In this document: positions 13,465 through 20,108 of the stretch, one piece after another
Layout of the letters: each line of letters starts with the position of its first letter
Position numbering within the stretch: the stretch's first letter is position 1
Origin: a virus
Virus record (IMG/VR): IMGVR_UViG_3300029258_000630
Span: 1 to 20,108 of that record
Length of the DNA: 20,108 bases
Strand: one strand, 5' to 3'
Program-made: the position numbers and the translations under genes
Notes under the pieces: model-generated
Databases searched by the model: none
What the model was told of the DNA's origin: nothing
Seen by the model: the letters and a program-made list of their open reading frames with translations, nothing else

Positions 13465-13492
13465 GGGGGGGTTTAATCCCCCCGCTTTTTTT
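13465..13492 (+). terminator. Terminator after the major tail gene
   Basis: Seven Gs (13465-13471) and six Cs (13478-13483), with a loop of about six bases (TTTAAT), are followed by GC and seven Ts. It is a strong intrinsic terminator, near-identical in design to the one after the capsid gene. The last Ts run directly into the GGAGAG ribosome binding site of the next gene. Confidence 0.88.
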
Positions 13493-13503
13493 GGAGAGAA
13501 AAA

Positions 13504-13962
13504 GTGGCTAAAAAGAAAATTGAAAATGCTATCAAAGATAGCGAGGCGTTCTTTGAGATTGCTGGTAAGCGTTTACTTATACGCAAATGGAACTTGAGAC
13601 AGCAGATGAAATACGGCGCAGAGGTTGCTGTTATTGCAAAGAAAGTGTACGGCGAGGGTTCAGATAGTATGGATTTGGCAAGCCTCGTTGATGCTGGTAT
13701 GGATAATCTAATGCCTATTGTGGCCGAGACAATCACTAATGAAAAAAACGGCTTTGCTACGATTGATGAAGCTGAAAAGTGGCTTAACTCTGATGAGTTC
13801 GGGCTAGTCAACTTCATTAGTCTTTGTTCTTTTATAGCGCGGCAAAACATCGAAGGTAAAAAAAAAGAAATCGAAACCCTGTGTCAAGTGATACCGGGTT
13901 TGAGGACTTTATTTGCGAAGCTATCACCTGTGGTATCGAGTATCAGTCAATACTTAAAATGA
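13504..13962 (+). CDS. Tail assembly chaperone, gpG-like (152 aa)
   Basis: It occupies the conserved slot between the major tail protein and the tape measure, where phages encode two overlapping chaperones that coat the tape measure during tail assembly. The GTG start has GGAGAG five bases upstream. The product is helical with an N-terminal strand pair (EAFFEIAGKRLLIRKWNL). Codons 119-121 are AAA-AAA-AAA in a run of nine As, the probable -1 slippage site. Unshifted ribosomes make this 152-residue form; shifted ones make a fusion of about 221 residues. The overlap with the -1 frame is about 100 bases. Confidence 0.82.
   Translation: MAKKKIENAIKDSEAFFEIAGKRLLIRKWNLRQQMKYGAEVAVIAKKVYGEGSDSMDLASLVDAGMDNLMPIVAETITNEKNGFATIDEAEKWLNSDEFGLVNFISLCSFIARQNIEGKKKEIETLCQVIPGLRTLFAKLSPVVSSISQYLK
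13858..13937 (+). promoter_or_regulatory. -1 programmed frameshift signal (A9 slippery run with downstream hairpin)
   Basis: Nine As (13858-13866) provide A-AAA-AAA in the correct phase. After a seven-base spacer, AAACCC (13874-13879) pairs perfectly with GGGTTT (13896-13901). The loop's GATACC (13890-13895) is complementary to GGTATC (13932-13937), so a pseudoknot is possible. After slippage the frame continues at 13866 to the stop at 14168. Confidence 0.8.
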
Positions 13963-14168
13963 CACCAGACGAGATAGAATGTTTGTTACCGGCACTAATG
14001 AAGAAAAGGCGCATAATGCGTTTTCAGGACATGTGTGATTACAGGGCGGCGCAACATGCAGACAGCAAGGCATGGAAAGAAATAAAACGTGCTTACGTGC
14101 CAGAGAAAAAGTCTGATGACAAGATGAAGTTTTTTAGCAAGATGGGCGTACCACTAAAAAAGGTTTAA
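13866..14168 (+). CDS. gpT-like frameshift extension of the tail chaperone
   Basis: This -1 frame is read after slippage at the A9 run and adds about 100 residues to the first 121 of the chaperone, giving a G-T type fusion. The extension has a helical acidic start (GFEDFICEAITCG), then PDEIECLLPALMKKRR and a basic C-terminal tail, as expected of the part that binds the tape measure. The first stand-alone start in this frame would be a GTG at 13881 without a good ribosome binding site, so independent translation is unlikely. It ends two bases before the tape measure start. Confidence 0.8.
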   Translation, partial: RNRNPVSSDTGFEDFICEAITCGIEYQSILKMTPDEIECLLPALMKKRRIMRFQDMCDYRAAQHADSKAWKEIKRAYVPEKKSDDKMKFFSKMGVPLKKV

Positions 14169-14169
14169 C

Positions 14170-16998
14170 ATGGCAACAAAAGTTGGCTCGATAATACTAC
14201 CGATTGAACTAGACACCAAGTCTCTTAAAGGGGCGGGGCGTAAACTCCGTAACTTTGGTAAAGACTTAAAAGCACTAGTAGCTCCTGCCGTTGCTGTTGG
14301 CACGGCTTTGGCGGGTATCGGCGCGGCATCACTTAAGGCGGCGGCTGATTTAGAAAAGTCTTTGCGTGAGGTTAACACGCTTCTCGGCAAGACGGCTGAA
14401 GGCTTTGCACAAATACAGCAAGACGTAATTAAACTATCTAATCAACTAGGTCAATCGGCTAATGATTTATCATCTGCTTTGTATCAAGCGGTATCTGCGG
14501 GTAATGACTACGGCGCGGCGTTAAAAGTTGTTGAACAATCAAGCAAGTTGGCGGTGGCTGGTGTTGCAGATTTAACGGACACGGTTAATCTAATAACTAC
14601 GGTGCTTAATGCTTGGAAACTTGAGGCTAGTGAACTTGAAGAAGTGTCTGATAGCTTATTTACTGCGGTTCGTTTGGGCAAAACTACCGTAAGCGAATTG
14701 GCGGCAAGCATAGGTCAAATTGCACCGACTGCTAAAAATGCGGGTGTATCTTTAGATGAAATTAACGCTGGTTTGGCTTTACTTACGGCAAATGGTTTAA
14801 GTACGGCTGAAGCCGTTACAGGCTTAAGGGCTATTTTATCAGCAGTCATTAAGCCAAGTGAAGAGGCGGCGCAGAAAGCAAAAGAGCTGGGGATTGACTT
14901 TAGTGTGGCCGCCATTGAGAGCAAAGGTCTTGCAACATTCTTAGGTGAGATTGGCGATGCAACAGGCGGTAGCGTTGCGGCACTTGCAGAGTTCTTTCCA
15001 AACGTTAGAGCCATCGGCCCGGCGTTGACCTTAGCGGCCAATGGTGGCGAGGACTATCTTGCGGTTTTAGATGAGTTTATCGAAAAGAACGGTGCAACAG
15101 CAAAAGGTTTCAATGAGCTGGAAAACTCAACCACGAGACAGACAGAAAAACTTATTAATCAGTTTAATAACTTAAAGATTACTTTAGGTCAAGAACTTCA
15201 ACCGGCGTTTAATCGGTTCTTAACAGGCGTTACTAGATTGGGTAAGGCTCTACTGCTTGCACGAAATGTAGAAGGTGTTACAAGAAAACTTGAGATATTA
15301 GCAAAAACATTGGCCGGCGTATTTTATTCTGTGGAACCCCTTAATCAAGAGTTCGCCAAATTACATGCTGAAGGTGCAACAAGGGGCTTGACCATATTAA
15401 AAGCAGAGGCAGGCTTAACTTCGCAAGAGATTTACAAAATATCGCAAGAGTTTGAAAAGCTAAACGGTAAGAAGCTCGAAATAAATGCAAACGAAGCGGC
15501 ATTTAAGAAAACGCAAGACCTATTCAAACGCATTGCAGAGGCGCGGAGAGAGATTGGAAACTTTGACGAGCTTGCTGAAAGTGATGGTGTCTTGGCTACG
15601 CTTGCGGCTTACGAGGAGACTAAAAAGGCAGAGATAGACAGCACAAAAGCCGCACAGGAGGCGGCTAAAAAGCGTAATGCATCAATCTTAGAGACTAAGG
15701 GCGTTATAGATGAGTTAGTGGCTGAATTGGAGAGCTTGAAAGAGGTTGATATATGGGGTGAGCGTATCGCGGCGGCAGATGAGTTATTAGCTAAAGCAAA
15801 AGAACTAGGTGATGAAGAGTTAATTAGACGTGCAGAACAAGCTAAAAGTTTAGCTTTGGCTCTCAAAGAAACAGAAGAGCTTAAAAAGCAGAAAAAAGAG
15901 CAAGATGCGCTAGCTAAAGAGGCGGCGCGTTTGATTAAGATTGAAGAACAAGCCGCAGAAAAACGCAGAAAAGAAGCCGAGAAACGACAGAAGGAAATTG
16001 AAGCTAGGGCACAGTCAGTTAAAGACTTTTTAAAAGAGTTTCAAACGCAACAAGAAAACCCGGCAACACAGCAACTATTGAAAGACTACGAAAAGATTAG
16101 CGAACTTTTAGGCGACGCCTTGCCTGAGGATGTTGAAAAACTAGAGAGTGCTTTTGAGAAGATGGCGGAGAGTGCCGGTGAGGCGTTTAAGAAATCTATT
16201 GACAACATTCAAAAACGTATTGATGAGATAAAGGGTGCAATTACCGAGCAGTTACAGTTTTTGCGGCTTGATGATAAGGATTATGACAGCAGACGCAGGA
16301 AAATTGTGCAAGATAAAAGTTTGAGTAGTAAACAAAAACGCGAGGCATTAGAAAAAGTTAACGTAGAATTTCAGGCAGAGCGTGATAGGTTTAGAAAAGC
16401 TCAGAAAATAGGTTTGGCACCGGCAGACGAAAAGACAGCGCGGCGAGCAGATGAGTTAATTAAGGGCGGCTTTAGCGCAGACCAAGCAATAAGAGCGATT
16501 GGTGAAGAAATCAAGATTGAAGAGCTTACCAAAAAGCAAGAGCAGATAGCGGCAGAGCAAAAGGTTTTTGAAGAGCGTAAAATTTCACTACTTGAACAGA
16601 TAGCAAATCAAACTGCTGGCAAAACCGCAACGGGTGAACCCTTAGGAACGGGTGAGCCAACCGGTTTGGCGGACGAGATAATACGTGCAGATGCAGAGGC
16701 AAGAGCACCAATATTTGAGCCAGACCCGACTGCGCAACCTTTCACGCCTGAGGAGTTGAGCCAAATAACAGGATTGGGTGAGCCTGTTGACCCGTCTATA
16801 CTTGGTGATGGTGAAGAAGCCATTAATAACTTTGGTGATGTGAGCGGAAGCCTGTTAGACCAATTAGGACAGTTTGGTGCAAACGTTGTCGATGAATTTT
16901 CATCTGTTAACGAAAGAATGGCCGATGCAGAGGCACAACTAAGCCAGTTTAATGATTTTTTTGCACCCGGCGGTAACGTTGGGGTGGGGGCAATATAA
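14170..16998 (+). CDS. Tape measure protein, TP901 family (942 aa)
   Basis: Long helical protein that sets tail length and is ejected ahead of the DNA. Residues about 20-380 carry the TP901-type core: a hydrophobic N-terminal LVAPAVAVGTALAGIGAASL, then AADLEKSLREVNTLLGK, LSNQLGQSANDLSSALYQAV and ISLDEINAGLALLTANGLS-like repeats. Long charged coiled coils follow (about 485-640 and 690-830), with Ala/Lys/Glu repeats such as EEQAAEKRRKEAEKRQKE, and the C-terminal part is Pro/Gly-rich. No lysozyme or peptidase domain was recognised. By the usual 1.5 Angstrom per residue rule, the tail would be about 140 nm. The stop overlaps the next start (TAATG). Confidence 0.92.
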   Translation: MATKVGSIILPIELDTKSLKGAGRKLRNFGKDLKALVAPAVAVGTALAGIGAASLKAAADLEKSLREVNTLLGKTAEGFAQIQQDVIKLSNQLGQSANDLSSALYQAVSAGNDYGAALKVVEQSSKLAVAGVADLTDTVNLITTVLNAWKLEASELEEVSDSLFTAVRLGKTTVSELAASIGQIAPTAKNAGVSLDEINAGLALLTANGLSTAEAVTGLRAILSAVIKPSEEAAQKAKELGIDFSVAAIESKGLATFLGEIGDATGGSVAALAEFFPNVRAIGPALTLAANGGEDYLAVLDEFIEKNGATAKGFNELENSTTRQTEKLINQFNNLKITLGQELQPAFNRFLTGVTRLGKALLLARNVEGVTRKLEILAKTLAGVFYSVEPLNQEFAKLHAEGATRGLTILKAEAGLTSQEIYKISQEFEKLNGKKLEINANEAAFKKTQDLFKRIAEARREIGNFDELAESDGVLATLAAYEETKKAEIDSTKAAQEAAKKRNASILETKGVIDELVAELESLKEVDIWGERIAAADELLAKAKELGDEELIRRAEQAKSLALALKETEELKKQKKEQDALAKEAARLIKIEEQAAEKRRKEAEKRQKEIEARAQSVKDFLKEFQTQQENPATQQLLKDYEKISELLGDALPEDVEKLESAFEKMAESAGEAFKKSIDNIQKRIDEIKGAITEQLQFLRLDDKDYDSRRRKIVQDKSLSSKQKREALEKVNVEFQAERDRFRKAQKIGLAPADEKTARRADELIKGGFSADQAIRAIGEEIKIEELTKKQEQIAAEQKVFEERKISLLEQIANQTAGKTATGEPLGTGEPTGLADEIIRADAEARAPIFEPDPTAQPFTPEELSQITGLGEPVDPSILGDGEEAINNFGDVSGSLLDQLGQFGANVVDEFSSVNERMADAEAQLSQFNDFFAPGGNVGVGAI

Positions 16999-17420
16999 TG
17001 GCTGATAGACTAGGAACATTTGTTTATTTGAGTGGCACAACGACCGCAACATTTACTTTCGGTGAGGATTTTGAGGTGGTACCTCGTCAACAATCTAACC
17101 TGCAAATTACGCCTCTTTTCAGAAGTAATAACGCGGCGTGGAATTATGGCAGAAAGCCTAAGTATGTTGATATAAAACAGATTTGGCGCAAGTTTAGTGC
17201 AACGGGTACTGAACAATCGGACATAGAAACATTCTTTAAGCTGAAGCGAGAGCAGGCTATGGATAAATCAGGCACACTTACATATCAAGAGAGTGACGGC
17301 ACGCCGGGCTTTAGCGAGGCCGGGTGGTTTTTAACAGACATTACGGTACCAAAGGTAACGCCATCTGAAAATGGTACGTTCTGGGTTGCCGAGTACAATT
17401 TAACATTTATGAAGCCGTAA
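16998..17420 (+). CDS. Minor tail protein, distal-tail region (140 aa)
   Basis: It follows the tape measure directly and precedes the hub, where siphophages place a small tail-tip or distal tail protein (gpM-like or Dit-like slot). It is predicted beta-rich: TFTFGEDFEVVPRQQSN at the N-terminus, a KYVDIKQIWRKFSATG middle, and TPSENGTFWVAEYNLTFMKP at the end. It is half the length of a classical Dit protein and has no galectin-like tail, so the exact type is open. GGTGGGGG in the preceding gene may act as ribosome binding site. Confidence 0.6.
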   Translation: MADRLGTFVYLSGTTTATFTFGEDFEVVPRQQSNLQITPLFRSNNAAWNYGRKPKYVDIKQIWRKFSATGTEQSDIETFFKLKREQAMDKSGTLTYQESDGTPGFSEAGWFLTDITVPKVTPSENGTFWVAEYNLTFMKP

Positions 17421-17430
17421 CGGAGAGAAT

Positions 17431-18954
17431 ATGGCAGACCATGAATTATATAGTGCAACAGCCGTAGCAAAAGGCTCGTTGCAGATACAGCGTAGTTTTA
17501 ACATGGCTTCAACATTGAATTTTCAGGAAGCTATACCCTACGATGCAACGTCAACTTATTCGCTAATGGACACGGTAACTTATACCGACCCTGATGCTGG
17601 TATATTATTTGAGGGTGTGCTAATAGCCAAAAAGCCTAGCGGTGCGCCCGGTAAGGAGTTTGTCGGTTGGACTTGTCAAGATACAGCGTTGAGGGCTTTA
17701 GCGCGTGAGATATGGCGCACATCTGACACTAGCACGTTTAGATATAACATTGTCGGTTTAACGCAAACTACGACCGTTAAAGACGTGTTACAAGACGTTC
17801 TTTCAAGCGCGGTCAGTACGCTTTCGCAGATAGATGCTTACTCTTTGCCGTCTGCAACAACGGCCGTAATACCTGAGACAACTTACTCAGGGCAGACCTA
17901 TAAATCAGTTATTGATGACCTAATGAGGCAAGTGCCTAATTGGGCTTATCATGCTGTTTACGGGGTATCTGGTACGGTTACTTTAACTGTTACGGATATG
18001 GTTAATGGCGGCACTAATCGAACGGTTGATATTGGTGACGGTTCTGATACTGTGTTTACAACATCTACGGAAAGTACACACGTTGTAAATTTGAATACAC
18101 AAACGGGCGCGGATGGCAAGTTCAAGAAATTAACGCTAGAAGGTGTTGGAGATTTTACGGAATATTACCGCGTGTCTCACTTGCAACCGGCGTGGGGTTC
18201 TGCTACTGCAACGGCTAATCGTTTGTTTAGCGTTACCAATGCTTGTACTGATATCTTTACGGTGCAAGACGATGAGACGGGTGAATGGAAGTTTTACCGG
18301 GCTCCCGTTATGCTGTATTACATTAGCGGTTCTGCGTTGCTTGCTTACACGACTTTAGACCCGTCTGAGTATTACCAAGACCCTTACGACCCGTACACGC
18401 CGGGCAACTTGATTTTAACAGACTTCTTTGAACGGGCTGGCAAGACTTGGACTTCAGGAACTGCGGCAAACTTTAGAATAAGTTACACGGCAAGGATGGA
18501 TAATTTCAGTAAGACTTTATCTGCGTCATCAACAGCTTTAGACGGTGAGAAGATTATACAAGATGAAACGTGGGGCAAGTATACGATTGTTGAGCGGTGG
18601 AACTTATCGGCAACTAACACAGTTGTTTATAACACGTCTGCAACCATGAACGCTATACTAAATGACTACGGTGCAATATATCTCAGGCCGAATAAAGACG
18701 GGCGCGTAGTTACTTTCCAATACGGAGATATACCGTATGAGTTAGGTGATAAGATAACCAACTTAGATAATCTAAGAGTGGCGAGTATGCAGATTAATCC
18801 TGATGCCAGAACAATAACGATGACGCTATCAGACGATTTAGAGGCTTTGCCCTTGAATTACTACGCCAGGTTGAGAAACAATTTAACGGACGTTCAACCG
18901 CAAACAAAACAGAAAAGAAGGTTTGGCGATAGAGAGGACAGACGCGATGCCTAA
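17431..18954 (+). CDS. Tail hub / baseplate protein (507 aa)
   Basis: Likely the trimeric gp27-like hub (Tal N-terminal type) at the tail tip. It lies after the tape measure and small tail protein and has the alternating beta character of hub proteins. The N-terminal part (SATAVAKGSLQIQRSF, then DTVTYTDPDAGILFEGVLIAKK) resembles tail-tip OB-like domains. The middle has KSVIDDLMRQVPNWAYHAV, a helix seen in hubs. The C-terminal part has LGDKITNLDNLRVASMQINP and RTITMTLSDDLE, strands typical of the gp27/gp44 fold. It is rich in Thr and Ser. No peptidase or lytic domain was noted. The ribosome binding site is GGAGAG. The end overlaps the next gene by eight bases. Confidence 0.72.
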   Translation: MADHELYSATAVAKGSLQIQRSFNMASTLNFQEAIPYDATSTYSLMDTVTYTDPDAGILFEGVLIAKKPSGAPGKEFVGWTCQDTALRALAREIWRTSDTSTFRYNIVGLTQTTTVKDVLQDVLSSAVSTLSQIDAYSLPSATTAVIPETTYSGQTYKSVIDDLMRQVPNWAYHAVYGVSGTVTLTVTDMVNGGTNRTVDIGDGSDTVFTTSTESTHVVNLNTQTGADGKFKKLTLEGVGDFTEYYRVSHLQPAWGSATATANRLFSVTNACTDIFTVQDDETGEWKFYRAPVMLYYISGSALLAYTTLDPSEYYQDPYDPYTPGNLILTDFFERAGKTWTSGTAANFRISYTARMDNFSKTLSASSTALDGEKIIQDETWGKYTIVERWNLSATNTVVYNTSATMNAILNDYGAIYLRPNKDGRVVTFQYGDIPYELGDKITNLDNLRVASMQINPDARTITMTLSDDLEALPLNYYARLRNNLTDVQPQTKQKRRFGDREDRRDA

Positions 18955-19645
18955 TTTTTCTAAACTAGATTTCATTACGCGAGACGATATGCAAGGTAAT
19001 GAAAGCGACCTTTGCATACTTCAGGCAGATATAGACGATGGTAACACCGGAGGAATTAAATTTGCGTACGCCTCCGGTTCGGCTGTTGTTGCGATTGGCT
19101 CAGAGTTTACGGCCTTTAACGCAAGCGGTCAAGACCTAACAAGCGGTACGGCGGCTGTCTTTGGGAGGGACAGCAACAAAGCCCCTTTTTCATTTAAGCG
19201 CGGTGGTTCTGGTGGCGGTGGCGGTACTGAAAACGCCTACTTCAAGTTGCCTGATAAAACCATCTCTGTTGCGGTTTCTGCGGCTGACGGCTCAAGTGAT
19301 AATGATAGCGCGTCTGCTACGTACACCTTTAGCTCGGTTGCTAGTGTTTATGGCTATGTCTTTTATTATTCTAGAACACGCTATGACTCTACAACGGGAA
19401 CTTATACTCTATCTAACGGTTGGAGCTTCAAGCTCAATTCTTCAACAGAGCGACCAAATAAACCTTTTGCCAATTCTACAAATGATACGGTAGCAGACGT
19501 TACGCTAAACTTGACGGCTGGTGCAAGCGTTACTAGTTTAAGTATTACGGCGTATGCAAGTGCAACAACAAGCGGGGTTGGTTCATCGGTTGAGTTTTCC
19601 GGTAGTATAACTATTCACGCAATATCATTTTTGAGTATTTCGTAA
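18947..19645 (+). CDS. Distal tail protein, first of a paralogous pair (232 aa)
   Basis: ATG 18947 (MPNFSKLDFITRDD) is preferred to an upstream GTG at 18923, since it aligns with the start of the paralogue that follows. The N-terminal domain of about 90 residues is shared with the next gene: the LDFI-RD opening, an IKFAYASGSAVVAIGSEFTA segment, then LTSGTAAVFGRDSNKAPFSFK. A glycine stretch (GGSGGGGG) at about residue 93 links to a variable, Ser/Thr-rich beta domain. This is the architecture of small receptor-binding or adaptor proteins: a conserved anchoring domain plus a variable tip. The specific function is not known. Confidence 0.68.
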   Translation: MPNFSKLDFITRDDMQGNESDLCILQADIDDGNTGGIKFAYASGSAVVAIGSEFTAFNASGQDLTSGTAAVFGRDSNKAPFSFKRGGSGGGGGTENAYFKLPDKTISVAVSAADGSSDNDSASATYTFSSVASVYGYVFYYSRTRYDSTTGTYTLSNGWSFKLNSSTERPNKPFANSTNDTVADVTLNLTAGASVTSLSITAYASATTSGVGSSVEFSGSITIHAISFLSIS

Positions 19646-20108
19646 TGACTGATTTTTCAACACTAGATTTTATACAGCGTGATGCAACGGCTTTGATTAG
19701 CCAGCTTGTTGAGTTGCAAGAAGATATTTCAGACGGTGCTTTAGGTGATGTTCAGTTTGCTTATATTGACGGTAGTTCAGTTGGTACGGTTGGCAGTCAA
19801 TTTCAGGCTAGGAACATTGCAGGCGGTAATTTAACGAGCGGTACGATTGCTTATTTAGGTTATGACAGCAATGAACAACCTTTTATTTATAAGGAATTGC
19901 CGGATGCCGGTGGTTATTCGGGTGGCTGTGATATTTATTCTTCAACAATAAGCGCATCTTGCAACTCTTCAGCAAGCGAAACTCAGAGTGTTAGTGATAG
20001 CGACAGCGAAAGTACAACCTTCACCACTAACAGCACGATATACGGGGTTGGTGTTAAGTATACATATAGCGTATCTGCTAACGTGAGCGGTGTTACAGCC
20101 CCGTTTGA
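19645..20108 (+). CDS. Distal tail protein, second paralogue (partial, runs off the window)
   Basis: The ATG overlaps the previous stop (TAATG). No stop occurs in the 154 codons to the window end, so the gene is cut off. The N-terminus MTDFSTLDFIQRDA, then VQFAYIDGSSVGTVGSQFQA and LTSGTIAYLGYDSNEQPF match the upstream protein's domain in order and spacing. The rest, with SSTISASCNSSASETQSVSD and a strand region, has no counterpart in the first protein. It is likely another distal tail protein anchored in the same way. Confidence 0.7.
   Translation, partial: MTDFSTLDFIQRDATALISQLVELQEDISDGALGDVQFAYIDGSSVGTVGSQFQARNIAGGNLTSGTIAYLGYDSNEQPFIYKELPDAGGYSGGCDIYSSTISASCNSSASETQSVSDSDSESTTFTTNSTIYGVGVKYTYSVSANVSGVTAPF

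Noticed and set aside
13473-13850. 125-codon frame on the minus strand
   Set aside because: It is fully antisense to the tail chaperone, with no ribosome binding site or homology; a shadow frame.
14715-15041. 108-codon frame on the minus strand
   Set aside because: It lies inside the tape measure gene and has the Ala/Ser-rich composition expected of an antisense shadow.

Overview
The window is a stretch of a tailed-phage genome (free phage or prophage) with siphovirus-type morphogenesis genes, all on the + strand. The evidence is the ordered set portal, Mu F-like head protein, connector, scaffold, SU10-type major capsid protein, head closure, tail joining, tail terminator, major tail protein, frameshifted tail-assembly chaperone pair, TP901-type tape measure, tail hub and distal tail proteins. 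Base composition is moderately AT-rich. Starts are ATG with a few GTG/TTG, preceded by ordinary AGGA/GGAG ribosome binding sites, and TGA, TAA and TAG all act as stops. The host cannot be named from the sequence; standard sigma70-like promoters and Shine-Dalgarno use point to an ordinary bacterium.

Region 1 (1-1112) is the end of a cluster of very small, end-to-end genes. Their products are short coiled-coil proteins (AENKRL-type heptads), two of them carrying zinc-ribbon cysteine pairs. One looks like a restriction-alleviation (Lar-like) zinc finger fused to a coiled coil. The gene junctions are near-copies of one another.

Region 2 (1113-2120) is about 1 kb with no convincing intact protein gene. 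It holds a strong promoter, a candidate structured RNA of about 215 nt ending in an intrinsic terminator, a degenerate series of hairpin-plus-TTTCTTT units, a tRNA-Thr(TGT), further hairpins/terminators, the remnant of a helix-turn-helix type gene that has lost its start, a long inverted repeat, and a second strong promoter that shares a 15-bp -35/upstream block (14/15 identical) with the first.

Region 3 (2121-7069) is the head module: portal, Mu F-like protein, connector, scaffold and major capsid protein, closed by a G6/C6 terminator.

Region 4 (7088-11466) is an accessory block inserted between capsid and head-tail joining genes. It holds a DUF115/MptE-like protein that may be a sugar- or nucleotide-handling enzyme, two tiny unknown genes, a small lipobox/membrane protein, a 780-residue beta-rich protein with jelly-roll-like modules, and a small coiled-coil membrane protein.

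Region 5 (11463-20108) is the tail module: head closure, tail joining, tail terminator, major tail protein (with a near twin of the capsid terminator), chaperone with a -1 frameshift, tape measure, a small tail protein, hub, and two tandem paralogous distal proteins, the second cut by the window end. No large terminase is present in the window. P2 probably drives the late genes, with the two GC-rich terminators trimming the most abundant messages.
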